Source: Streptomyces flavofungini (lineage in GTDB: Bacteria; Actinomycetota; Actinomycetes; Streptomycetales; Streptomycetaceae). Taken from it: DNA of 64,000 bases. The notes below the pieces were generated by a model. The model had not been told where the DNA came from. It saw only the letters and a program-made list of their open reading frames with translations, and ran no database searches. The stretch is from NCBI RefSeq assembly GCF_014650815.1, contig NZ_BMVR01000024.1, positions 1 to 64,000 of the forward strand, written 5' to 3'. Shown here one piece after another: positions 26,481 through 37,300 of the stretch (position 1 is the first letter of the stretch; the number at the start of each line of letters is the position of its first letter). The translations under genes and the position numbers were made by a program.

Positions 26481-27524
26481 TCAGTCCTGGGCGCGGCCCG
26501 TGGTGACGCGCGCGATCATCAGGGCGACCAGGATGATTCCGCCGTAGATGGCCTGGATCCAGAAGGACGGCACCTGGGCGAGCGTGAGCAGGTTCTGTAC
26601 GACGCCGAGCAGCAGGACGCCGGTCAGCGCGCCGAACATGGTGCCCTTGCCGCCGTCGAGGCTGATGCCGCCGATGACCGCCGCCGCGAACACCGTGAAG
26701 ATCATGTTGGTGCCCTGGTTGGCGTTGATCGCGCCGACGTAGCCGGTCTGCATGAGCCCGCCGACGGCGGCGAGGCTCCCGGCGACCACGAACACGCCGA
26801 GCATGACCCGGTCGACCCGGATGCCGGCGGCCCGCGCGGCCTCGGGGTTGCCGCCGATGGCGTACAGGGCGCGGCCCACCCGGTGGTACTTGAGCACGAG
26901 GCCCGCGATGCCGAAGGCGGCCGCCGCGATCCACACCGAGAGCGGCACGCTCAGGAACGTGGAGGTGGCGAGCGTGAAGAACGGCTCGGGCATGCCGAAC
27001 AGCGTCTTGCCCTCGGTGGCGCCGACGAGGACGCCGCGCAGCACGATCAGCATGGCGAGCGTGACGATGAACGCGTTGAGCTTGAGCTTGACGACGAGGA
27101 CGCCGTTGAACGCGCCGATCACCGCGCCCACCAGGACGATCGCGATCAGGCCTACGGCCGTGGGCAGGTCGGTGCCGAACCCGGCCTGGGCGGCGGGCAG
27201 CACCAGCAGCGCGCCGATCGCGGGCGCGATGCCGACGACCGACTCCAGGGACAGGTCGAACTTGCCGGTGATCAGTACCAGCGACTCGGCGAGGACCACC
27301 ATCGCGAGGGCCGCGGACGCGCCCAGGATGGAGATGAGGTTCCGCTCGGTGAGGAACGAGTCGTTGACGAAGGCGCCCAGCACGATGAGCAGCAGCAGGG
27401 CGGGGACGAGGGCGAGTTCCCTGGCCCGGTTCAGCAGCATGGCGCGGGCCTGTGGGCGGGCCTTGGCGACGCTTTCGGCGATCTCCGCGGTGGGCGAGGC
27501 CGACGGGGCCTTGGTGTCAGCCAC
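26481..27524 (-). CDS. Sugar ABC transporter permease (RbsC-like), L-fucose locus
   Basis: 347 aa with about nine membrane helices; N-terminal cytoplasmic stretch of about 40 residues, then LALVPALLLLIVLGAFVND and the family motifs LVLITGKFDLSLESVVG and ISLDGGKGTMFG. Forms the channel of an importer with the ATPase and binding protein upstream in the same operon. GTG start overlapping the ATPase stop by 8 bp. Followed 48 bp later by fuconate dehydratase. Confidence 0.92.
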   Translation of the reverse strand: MADTKAPSASPTAEIAESVAKARPQARAMLLNRARELALVPALLLLIVLGAFVNDSFLTERNLISILGASAALAMVVLAESLVLITGKFDLSLESVVGIAPAIGALLVLPAAQAGFGTDLPTAVGLIAIVLVGAVIGAFNGVLVVKLKLNAFIVTLAMLIVLRGVLVGATEGKTLFGMPEPFFTLATSTFLSVPLSVWIAAAAFGIAGLVLKYHRVGRALYAIGGNPEAARAAGIRVDRVMLGVFVVAGSLAAVGGLMQTGYVGAINANQGTNMIFTVFAAAVIGGISLDGGKGTMFGALTGVLLLGVVQNLLTLAQVPSFWIQAIYGGIILVALMIARVTTGRAQD

Positions 27525-29148
27525 GACGTTCCACTCCTTCAGTTCGTGCTGTTCCAGGTGCTTGTGGGGGGACTTGGCTGCCGTCTCCCGGCCGGTCCGC
27601 GGCCCCGCTGTGGGCGCCGGGGACCGTGACGCCCTCGATGGACGCGATCAGCTCGTGGTCGTGCCAGCCCGCCGCGTGCTCCGCGACCACGCGGCCGTGG
27701 AACAGGACCAGGACCCGGTCGCAGCGGCGCAGGTCGTCGAGTTCGTCGGAGACGACGAGCACGGCGGTGCCGTCGTCGCGGGCGTGGTCGACGCGGGCGA
27801 GCAGGGACTGCTTGGACTTCACGTCGACGCCCGCGGTGGGGTTGATGAGGACGAGCAGCCGCGGGTCGGAGGCGAGGGCGCGTGCCATGACGACCTTCTG
27901 CGCGTTGCCGCCGGAGAGGTCGGACACGGGCTGGTCGGGGCCCTCGGCGTGGATGTCGAGCCGCTTGATGAGCCCGCCCGCGAAGGTGCGCTTGCGGTCG
28001 GAGCCGACGAAGCCGTACCGGCCGAGCCTGCCGAGGACGGTCATGGTGGCGTTGTCGCCGATGGACATGCCGTACACGAGGCCCTCGCCGTGCCGGTCGC
28101 GCGGTACACAGCCGACTCCGGCGCGCAGCGCGGCGGGCACGTCTCCGAACGTGAGGGGTTCACCGTCCAGGAGGGCGGTGCCCGCGGTCGGGGTGTGCAG
28201 GCCCGCGAAGGACTCCGCGAGGTTGATCTTGCCGCTGCCGCTGGATCCGGCGAGCCCGACGACCTCGCCCCGGCGCACGGTGAGATCGACGTTCTCGTAC
28301 GAGGGGCTGGTGAGCCCGCGCACGTCGAGCAGGACGGGGGCCTCGGCGGGGACCTCGGGCCGGGCGCTGTCCTTGCTCTCCGCGACGGCCTCGCCCGCCA
28401 TGGCCTCCACCAGGGCGGCGCGCGGAAGTTCGGCGACGGGGGCGGTGGTGATCCAGCGGGCGTCGCGCAGCACGGTGACGGTCTGGCACACCTCGTACAC
28501 CTCTTGCAGGTGGTGCGAGATGAACAGGAAGGTCACGCCGGATTCCTGGAGCGCCCGCATGCGCGTGAACAGCCGCTCGATCTCGCGGTTGTCGAGCTGC
28601 GCGGTGGGCTCGTCGAGGACGATGAAGCGCGCGCCGAAGCTGAGCGCCCGGGCGATCTCGACCATCTGGCGGTCCTCGACCTTGAGGTCGGCGGTGCGCG
28701 CGTCGGGGTCGACGTGGACGTCCCAGGTGCGCAGGACCTCGGCGGCCTCGGCCTTGAGGCGCCGCCAGCTGATGAGGCCGCCGCGGCCCTGGGGCTGGCG
28801 GTTGATGAACAGGTTCTCGGCGACCGTCAGTTCCGGTACGACGGTGGGCCGCTGGTAGACGCAGGCGACCTTGCGGCGCCAGGCGTCACGGTCGGCGAGC
28901 GGCGGTGCGGGCTCGCCGTCGAAGGTGACGGTGCCGGCGTCCGGTGCCTGCAGGCCGGTGAGGATGGTGACGAGGGTGGACTTGCCCGCGCCGTTGCGGC
29001 CGACGAGGGCGTGGGACTCGCCGGGCCGGACGGTGAGGCGGCCGTCCTGGAGGGCCACGGTGGGTCCGTACCGCTTGGCTATGCCGGTCGCCTCGACGAG
29101 GGGGACGCCCCCGTGCGCGGCGACCGGCTCTATCGCTGACTTCGTCAT
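27517..29148 (-). CDS. Sugar ABC transporter ATP-binding protein with degenerate second domain
   Basis: 543 aa, two tandem ABC domains. The first is intact: Walker A GRNGAGKST (about 45-53), Walker B FIVLDEPTAQLD, switch His in ISHHLQEV. The second has GSSGSGKIN where Ser/Thr should follow Lys, and LVLINPTAGVD where the Walker B Asp-Glu pair is replaced by Ile-Asn; its signature LSGGNAQKVVMARAL is kept. The second site therefore probably cannot hydrolyse ATP, so the importer would run on one composite site. Start overlaps the binding-protein stop (ATGA). C-terminal 30 residues are a Pro/Gly/Gln tail. Confidence 0.93.
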   Translation of the reverse strand: MTKSAIEPVAAHGGVPLVEATGIAKRYGPTVALQDGRLTVRPGESHALVGRNGAGKSTLVTILTGLQAPDAGTVTFDGEPAPPLADRDAWRRKVACVYQRPTVVPELTVAENLFINRQPQGRGGLISWRRLKAEAAEVLRTWDVHVDPDARTADLKVEDRQMVEIARALSFGARFIVLDEPTAQLDNREIERLFTRMRALQESGVTFLFISHHLQEVYEVCQTVTVLRDARWITTAPVAELPRAALVEAMAGEAVAESKDSARPEVPAEAPVLLDVRGLTSPSYENVDLTVRRGEVVGLAGSSGSGKINLAESFAGLHTPTAGTALLDGEPLTFGDVPAALRAGVGCVPRDRHGEGLVYGMSIGDNATMTVLGRLGRYGFVGSDRKRTFAGGLIKRLDIHAEGPDQPVSDLSGGNAQKVVMARALASDPRLLVLINPTAGVDVKSKQSLLARVDHARDDGTAVLVVSDELDDLRRCDRVLVLFHGRVVAEHAAGWHDHELIASIEGVTVPGAHSGAADRPGDGSQVPPQAPGTARTEGVERRG

Positions 29149-30227
29149 TTGGCGGCGTTGCCCCAGAGCTTGGCGTCGTCCACGTTCTCCTTGGTGACGA
29201 GCGGCGCGGGCAGCTGGTCCTCCAGGATGCCGCTGGGCAGCTTCACGATGGTGGAGTCGTGGTCGGTGGGGCCGGGCTTGAACTTCTTCCCGTTCATGGC
29301 GGCCTTGATGTAGTACATGCCGTACTTGGCGTACGCGTCGGCGGGCTGCGAGACGGTCGCGTCGATCTGGCCCTTGCGGATCGCGTCGAACTCCTGCGAG
29401 ATGCCGTCGTTGGACACGATCGAGATGTGCCCCTTCGTGCCCGCCTTCTTCAGCATCCCCTTGGACTTGAGGGTCTGCAGGGTGGGCGCGAGGTAGACGC
29501 CGCCCGCCTGCATGTAGATGCCCTTGATGTCCGGGTTGGAGTTCAGGAGGGTGTCGAGCTTGGACGCGGCGGTGTCCGACTCCCACTTGGCCGGAATCTC
29601 CAGGACCTTCAGCTTCGGGTACTTGTCCTTGACGCAGTCACGGAAGGCCTTGGAGCGCTCACGCCCGTTGACGGACGCCAGGTCGCCCATGATCTGGACG
29701 ACCTTCCCGGTCTTGACCTGCTTGCCCAGGTAGTCACAGGCCTTCTGTCCGTACGCGACGTTGTTCGCGCGCACGACCATCGCGACCTTGCCCTTCTCGG
29801 GCGCCACGTCGACGGCCACCACGGGCACGCCCTTGCGCTCGGCCTGGTCGAGGCCCGCGGAGATCGCGGCGCTGTCGAGCGGGGCGACCACGAGGCCCTT
29901 GACGCCCTGGTTGAGCTGGTTGTTGATGTCGGTGATCTGCTGCGAGGGGTCGCTGTTGGAGTTGACGGTCTTGAGCGCGTCGACGTCCTCGGACTTCGCC
30001 ATCTTCGGCACGTAGTCGTTGTACGACTGCCAGAACGGCGAGGTGAGCAGCGGCAGGATCACACCGACCTTGCCCTCGCCGCCCGCCTTGTCACCGGATC
30101 CCCCGGTGTCCTTCGTACTGCCGCAGGCGGTGAGCGCGAGCGCGGCGCAGGCCGCCGCGGCTCCCACGCGGACGCCCTGCGCACGCCGCTTCCTCCGGGG
30201 GCTGTTCCGCACTGTACTGCCGACCAT
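29145..30227 (-). CDS. Sugar-binding lipoprotein of ABC importer, L-fucose locus
   Basis: 360 aa. Basic N-terminus, hydrophobic core and lipobox LTAC (Cys about 40). Periplasmic-binding-protein type 1 fold of the RbsB/rhamnose-binding group: KVGVILPLLTSPFWQSYNDYV, then VKGLVVAPLDSAAIS and VPVVAVDVAPEKG. First gene of the operon; captures the sugar for the transporter encoded next. ATG chosen because GAGGAG lies 7 bases upstream; an ATG five codons earlier lacks this. Confidence 0.93.
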   Translation of the reverse strand: MVGSTVRNSPRRKRRAQGVRVGAAAACAALALTACGSTKDTGGSGDKAGGEGKVGVILPLLTSPFWQSYNDYVPKMAKSEDVDALKTVNSNSDPSQQITDINNQLNQGVKGLVVAPLDSAAISAGLDQAERKGVPVVAVDVAPEKGKVAMVVRANNVAYGQKACDYLGKQVKTGKVVQIMGDLASVNGRERSKAFRDCVKDKYPKLKVLEIPAKWESDTAASKLDTLLNSNPDIKGIYMQAGGVYLAPTLQTLKSKGMLKKAGTKGHISIVSNDGISQEFDAIRKGQIDATVSQPADAYAKYGMYYIKAAMNGKKFKPGPTDHDSTIVKLPSGILEDQLPAPLVTKENVDDAKLWGNAAK

Positions 30228-30303
30228 CTGACGGCTCCTCATCGAGCGAATCAAGCGGGACTGATCACGGACTGGAAAGTGGGTCGAGTGACCGTTGGGC
30301 GAA

Positions 30304-30331
30304 TATTTATCAGACCACTTGCTCGCCACAA
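30304..30331 (-). promoter_or_regulatory. Promoter of the fucose operon with operator-like half-site
   Basis: On the minus strand TTGTGG (30326-30331), a 16-bp spacer and TAAATA (30304-30309). The spacer carries GTGGTCTGA, matching the left half of the GntR palindrome at 30370-30382. TSS would lie about 70 bases before the binding-protein start. Confidence 0.55.
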
Positions 30332-30369
30332 CACCCCTAGAGGCCAAATTTTCCCGAATTCCAGCCATA

Positions 30370-30382
30370 GTGGTCCGACCAC
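30370..30382. promoter_or_regulatory. GntR/FadR-type operator
   Basis: GTGGTC-C-GACCAC, a perfect 13-bp palindrome with the TGGT-n3-ACCA architecture of FadR-subfamily sites. It sits where a -35 element for the gntR gene would be, and 60 bp from the operon promoter, so one bound dimer could control both. Confidence 0.65.
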
Positions 30383-30391
30383 ATCTGTGGC

Positions 30392-30397
30392 TAGACT
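30392..30397 (+). promoter_or_regulatory. Probable -10 box, gntR gene
   Basis: TAGACT, 10 bp to the right of the GntR palindrome and 31 bases before the GTG start, leaving room for the AAGGAG ribosome site at 30417-30422. Confidence 0.5.
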
Positions 30398-30428
30398 GCG
30401 CGGCACCCCGCAAGTGAAGGAGCGGCCC

Positions 30429-31280
30429 GTGGACCAGAGCGCCCAGAGCGACCCGCCCGTGCGCAAGGGCACCGCGCCCGCCCAGGAGGGCACCGCGCAG
30501 GCCGTGCCCCCCACGCAGAAAGGCACCGTGACACAGCGGGCCATCGAGCAGATCAAGGCCATGATCGGCGAGGGCCGCCTCGAGCCCGGCCAGCGGCTGC
30601 CCACGGAACGGGACTTGGCCACCCGGCTCGGGATCTCGCGCAGCTCCATGCGGGAGGCCATCCGCGCCCTGACGGTGCTCGGCGTCCTGGAGGCACGGCA
30701 CGGCTCGGGCATCTACGTGACCCAGCTCGAGGCCGGAGACCTCCTGGAGACCTTCGGCGTGGTCGCCGACCTGTCCCGCGGCCCGCGCCTGGTCGAGCTG
30801 CTCGAAGTGCGCCGGGTCCTGGAGTCCACCGCGACCGCGCTCGCCGCCGCCCGCATCTCCCCCGACCGGCTGGCCGACGTGGAGAAACACCTCGCCGCCA
30901 TGAACGCCACCGACGACCCCGAGGAGATCCTCTCCCACGACCTCGCCTTCCACCGGACGATCGCGCTCGCCGCGGGCAACGACACGATGGCCGCGATCCT
31001 CGAAGGCCTCTCGTCGCGCACGTTCCGGGCCCGCGTGTGGCGCGGCTACCAGGAGGAGGGCGCCTTCGAGCGGACCCGCCGGGAGCACGCCCGCATCCAC
31101 CGGGCACTGGTCGCCCGGGACCCGGAGGCCGCGCGGGCCGCGGCGGCGGCGCATGTGGGAGAGGTCGAGGAGTGGCTTCGGGGACATGTACATGCAGACG
31201 GAGGGGCAGGAGAGGTAGGCAGGGCAGGTGCGGCGGGTGGGACCGGGGACGCGGCCGGGGACGCGGAAGAAACGGGGTAA
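30429..31280 (+). CDS. GntR-family (FadR subfamily) regulator of the fucose operon
   Basis: 283 aa. An unstructured N-terminus of about 35 residues with three KGT repeats, then a winged HTH (about 36-100, RLPTERDLATRLGISRSSMREAIRALTVLG) and an all-helical FCD effector domain (about 115-250) with metal-binding His residues in HDLAFHRTI and REHARIHRAL. The C-terminal 30 residues are Gly/Ala/Glu-rich. GTG start with AAGGAG 6 bases upstream. Divergent from the L-fucose operon with a palindromic operator between them; by family behaviour it is probably a repressor released by a pathway intermediate. Confidence 0.92.
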   Translation: MDQSAQSDPPVRKGTAPAQEGTAQAVPPTQKGTVTQRAIEQIKAMIGEGRLEPGQRLPTERDLATRLGISRSSMREAIRALTVLGVLEARHGSGIYVTQLEAGDLLETFGVVADLSRGPRLVELLEVRRVLESTATALAAARISPDRLADVEKHLAAMNATDDPEEILSHDLAFHRTIALAAGNDTMAAILEGLSSRTFRARVWRGYQEEGAFERTRREHARIHRALVARDPEAARAAAAAHVGEVEEWLRGHVHADGGAGEVGRAGAAGGTGDAAGDAEETG

Positions 31281-31359
31281 ACGGGGCGGAGGCAAGGCCT
31301 CCGATGCAGGTGGGGCGGTTGAGCCGAGCGCGACAGGGGGCAGGCGCCCGGCGCTGTGG

Positions 31360-31365
31360 CAAGGT
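31360..31365 (+). promoter_or_regulatory. Weak -10 box, AraC-like gene
   Basis: CAAGGT six bases before the GTG at 31372; fits the leaderless pattern but is a poor -10 match. Confidence 0.3.
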
Positions 31366-31371
31366 GGGCCT

Positions 31372-31836
31372 GTGAACCTGGAGGACCTCGTCCGGCTGCG
31401 CCGCGCCCGCGACCGGATGGACCGTGAGTACGCACAGCCGCTCGACGTACCGGAGCTGGCGCGCTTCGCGCTGATGTCGCCGGGCCACTTCTCCCGCAGC
31501 TTCCGCGCCGCCTTCGGCGAGACGCCGTACAGCTACCTCATGACGCGCCGGATCGAGCGGGCCAAGGCCCTGCTGCGGCTCGGCGACCTGTCGGTGACGG
31601 AGGTCTGCTTCGAGGTGGGCTGTACGTCGCTGGGGTCGTTCAGCTCGCGGTTCACGGAGCTGGTCGGCGAGAGCCCGTCCGCGTACCGGGCCCGCGCCCA
31701 TGACGAGGGCGCCGCCGTCCCCGCCTGCATCGCCAAGATCCACACGCGCCCGATCAGGGCGGGTCGGACCAGCGGCGGCCGGGCCGGGACCGGTCAGGAA
31801 TCGAGAAGCGAAACACCGCCCCCGCCCGTAGCGTGA
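31372..31836 (+). CDS. Short AraC-family regulator
   Basis: 154 aa, essentially only the double-HTH DNA-binding domain of AraC (about residues 8-105): FALMSPGHFSRSFRAAFGETPYSYL and VTEVCFEVGCTSLGSFSSRFTELVGESPSAYR. There is no sensory domain, only a 45-residue basic Pro/Arg/Gly tail, so it may respond to its own level or bind constitutively. GTG start (product begins MNLEDLVRLRRARD) probably leaderless. Downstream, 5 bases beyond its stop, a tiny leader ORF and a UvrA-like gene begin on the same strand. Confidence 0.85.
   Translation: MNLEDLVRLRRARDRMDREYAQPLDVPELARFALMSPGHFSRSFRAAFGETPYSYLMTRRIERAKALLRLGDLSVTEVCFEVGCTSLGSFSSRFTELVGESPSAYRARAHDEGAAVPACIAKIHTRPIRAGRTSGGRAGTGQESRSETPPPPVA
31829..31834 (+). 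promoter_or_regulatory. Probable -10 box of the leader ORF
   Basis: TAGCGT, 7 bases before the ATG at 31842, overlapping the end of the AraC-like gene. Supports transcription starting right at the small ORF. Confidence 0.5.
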
Positions 31837-31841
31837 CCGGC

Positions 31842-31925
31842 ATGGACATCGACGCCGTCCGCGCCTGCGCCCTCCGCGAACCCTGCTGCCACCCGCCGCG
31901 CCCCGACCGGCCCGGCAAGCGGTAG
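31842..31925 (+). CDS. Candidate 27-aa Cys-rich leader peptide
   Basis: Tiny ORF starting MDIDAVRACALREPCCHPP and ending in a basic PDRPGKR, with three cysteines (one CC pair). It begins 7 bases after a TAGCGT box, so it would be the first thing translated from a leaderless transcript, 56 bases before the UvrA-like gene. Placement suggests a translated leader controlling that gene by ribosome stalling or attenuation, as is known for several resistance ABC ATPases; no homologue was recognised, so this is inference. Confidence 0.5.
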   Translation: MDIDAVRACALREPCCHPPRPDRPGKR

Positions 31926-31940
31926 TCCCCACCGGCCCAG

Positions 31941-31970
31941 CACGGCACAGCACGGCACAGCACGGCACAG
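31941..31970 (+). repeat. Three perfect tandem copies of a 10-bp unit
   Basis: CACGGCACAG three times in a row, ending 11 bases before the UvrA-like ATG and just ahead of its GGAG ribosome site. Copy-number change would alter the leader-to-gene distance. Confidence 0.9.
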
Positions 31971-31981
31971 CAGATGGAGAC

Positions 31982-34387
<2,406 letters not shown>

Positions 34388-34392
34388 CCCGC

Positions 34393-37300
34393 TCAGCCGC
34401 GCGTGAACCTCAGCGTGACCAGCTCGAACGCCCGCAGTGACACGGCCACTTCGCCGTCCGCGAGCTCCGGGGCGGCCGCCCCGGCCAGCGGCCGCTCCAG
34501 GAGGTCCGTCACCGCGACCGAGCCGACGGGGAAGCCCACGGCCAGGGTCGCCTTGGCGCGCCCGCCCCTGGACTCGTGGAAGCGGACGACCACGTCGCCG
34601 CTGCCGTCGTCGGCGAGCTTGACCGCGGTGACCACGACGGCGTCGTTGTCGACGCCGACCAGCGGGGCGACGGGCGCGCCGCCGGTGAGGGTCCGCTCGG
34701 GCAGGTTGATCCGGTAGCCCTCGCGCACGGCGTCGCCGACGGTGGCGCCGGGCGCGAGCGCGTGCCGGAAGCGGTGCACGCCCTGGTCGGTCTCGGGGTC
34801 GGGGAACCGGGGCGCCCGCAGCAGCGAAACCCGCACCGTCGTGGTCGTCCCGGCGTCGGTGTCCCGCACGGCGCGGGTGACGTCGTGGCCGTACGTCGAG
34901 TCGTTGACGAGCGCCACGCCCCAGCCCGGCTCGTCGACGTGCACGAAGCGGTGGTTGCAGGCCTCGAACTTGGCGGCCTCCCAGCTGGTGTTGGTGTGGG
35001 TGGGCCGGTAGAAGTGCCCGAACTGGGTCTCCGAGGAGTACCGCTCGGCGTGCACGTCGAGCGGGAAGGCCAGCTTGAGGAACTTCTCCGTCTCGTGCCA
35101 GTCGACCTCGGTGTCGATGTCCAGGCGCCGCTCACCGGGCGCGAGGGTCAGGACCTGCGTCATGCGGGACGAGCCGAAGACACGCACGACACGGACCGAG
35201 GCACCCTCGCCGGGCACCACCTCCTGAGCATCCGTCAGATCGCTCACGGAGTTCCGATAGAACTCGTCGACATCCCAGGCGTCCCACATGTTCGGGAAGT
35301 CGGCGTGCAGTTGCGGCAGGTTGGCGGCCTGGCCCGGGGCGACGGTCTCACGTTCCGCCTCGATGTCGTACGCGGACACGACGAGCCCCCGGGCGTCGAT
35401 CTCGACGCGCAGCAGGCCGTTGTCGAGGACGTACCCGCCATCCGCGCGGGCGGCGATGGCGGACTGGCCCGCGGCCACGGGCAGGGCGGCGCCGCCCGCG
35501 GGGACCCCGTCGCGGGTGTGCGGCGCGGAGTTGAACACGAGGGCGCTGTCGCCCTCGCCCGCGAGGGCGCGCTGGGCCGCGGCGATGATGCCGTTCAGGT
35601 CGGCCGCCACCGCCGCGTACGTCGCGCGGGCCTCGCGGTGCACCCAGGCGATCGACGAACCGGGCAGGATGTCGTGGAACTGGTGCAGCAGCACCGTCTT
35701 CCAGATCCGGTCCAACTCCTCGTACGGGTACGGGAATCCGGCACGCACCGCGGCCGTCGCCGCCCACAGCTCGGCCTCCCGGAGCAGGTGCTCGCTGCGG
35801 CGGTTGCCCTGCTTGGTGCCCGCCTGGCTGGTGAGGGTGGCGCGGTGCAGCTCCAGGTACAGCTCGCCGACCCAGACCGGCGCGTTCGGGTACTCGGCCT
35901 CGGCCTTCTCGAAGAACGCGGCCGGGGTCTCCCACTGGACGGTGGCCGAACCCTCCAGGTTCCGCAGCCGCCCCGCCTTGGCGATCATCTCGCGGGTGGT
36001 GCCACCGCCGCCGTCGCCCCAGCCGGTCGGCGCGAGCGAGTGCCGGGCGACGCCCTTGTCCTTGAAGTTCCGTGCCGCGTGGGCGATCTCACTGCCCTTC
36101 ATGGAGCAGTTGTACGTGTCGACGGGCGGGAAGTGCGTGAAGATCCGCGTCCCGTCGATGCCCTCCCACTGGAAGGTGTGGTGCGGGAACTTGTTGGTCT
36201 GCGACCACGAGATCTTCTGCGTCAGCAGCCACTTGGCGCCCGCCGCCTTGATGATCTGCGGCAGGCCCGCCGCGAACCCGAAGGTGTCCGGCAGCCACGC
36301 CTCGTCGTTCTCGACGCCGAACTCCTCCAGGAAGAAGCGCTTGCCGTGCACGAACTGCCGGGCCATCGCCTCCGAGCCCGGCATGTTCGTGTCCGACTCC
36401 ACCCACATGCCACCGGTGGGCACGAACCGCCCCTCGTCGACGGCCTTCTTCACCTTCGCCCACACCTCGGGCCGGTGCTCCTTGATCCACGCCCACTGCT
36501 GGGCCTGCGACATGGCGAACACGAAGTCCGGCTCGTCCTCGAGGAGCGCCGTCATGTTCGACGTCGTCCGCGCGACCTTCCGCACCGTCTCCCGCAGCGG
36601 CCACAGCCACGCCGAGTCGATGTGCGCGTGGCCGACCGCGCTGATGCGGTGCGCGGAGTCGTTCGCCGGTGCGGCCAGGACGTCCGCCAGCTCGGCGCGC
36701 GCCGCCGCCGCCGAGCCGTTCACGTCCTGCAGGTCCACCGCGTCCAGGGCCCGGTCCACCGCCCGCAGGATCTCGAAGCGGCGGCCCGAGTCCTCCGGCA
36801 GCTCCTGCATCAGCTCGCCCAGGACCTCCAGGTCGATGACGAGCTGCCACACCGTCTCGTCGAACACCGCGAGGTCCATGCGCTCCAGGCGGTACTGGAG
36901 CTCACTGCCCGCCGTCTCCTTGTCGCCCAGCTGCGTCGGCAGGAAGGGGTGGTAGTCGAGGATCACCGGGTTGGAGGCGGCCTCTATGTGCAGGTGGACC
37001 TTCTCGCCGCCCTCGGCGGGGGTCGCGACGCGGACCCACTGGTTGCGCGGGTTGAGGCCCTTCACGGGGGTGCCGTCGGGGCGGTACACCAGGCCCTCGC
37101 ACTGGAAGCCCGGCATGTTCTCGTCGAAGCCGAGGTCCAGTACGGCCTCGACCGTCTTCCCCGCCCACTCCTGCGGGACCGTGCCCGTCACCCGGAACCA
37201 GCTCGTGCCCCACGGCTTGCCCCAGCGGGCGCCCGCCCGCGTCGGCTCGGGGGTGGCTGCCAGGCCTTCGGCCACGGGGACCGGTTCGTCCGGGGCGTTC

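Noticed and set aside
29259..30428. N-terminal extension of the GntR frame
   Set aside because: The open frame runs antisense through the binding-protein gene; the GTG at 30429 with AAGGAG is the credible start.
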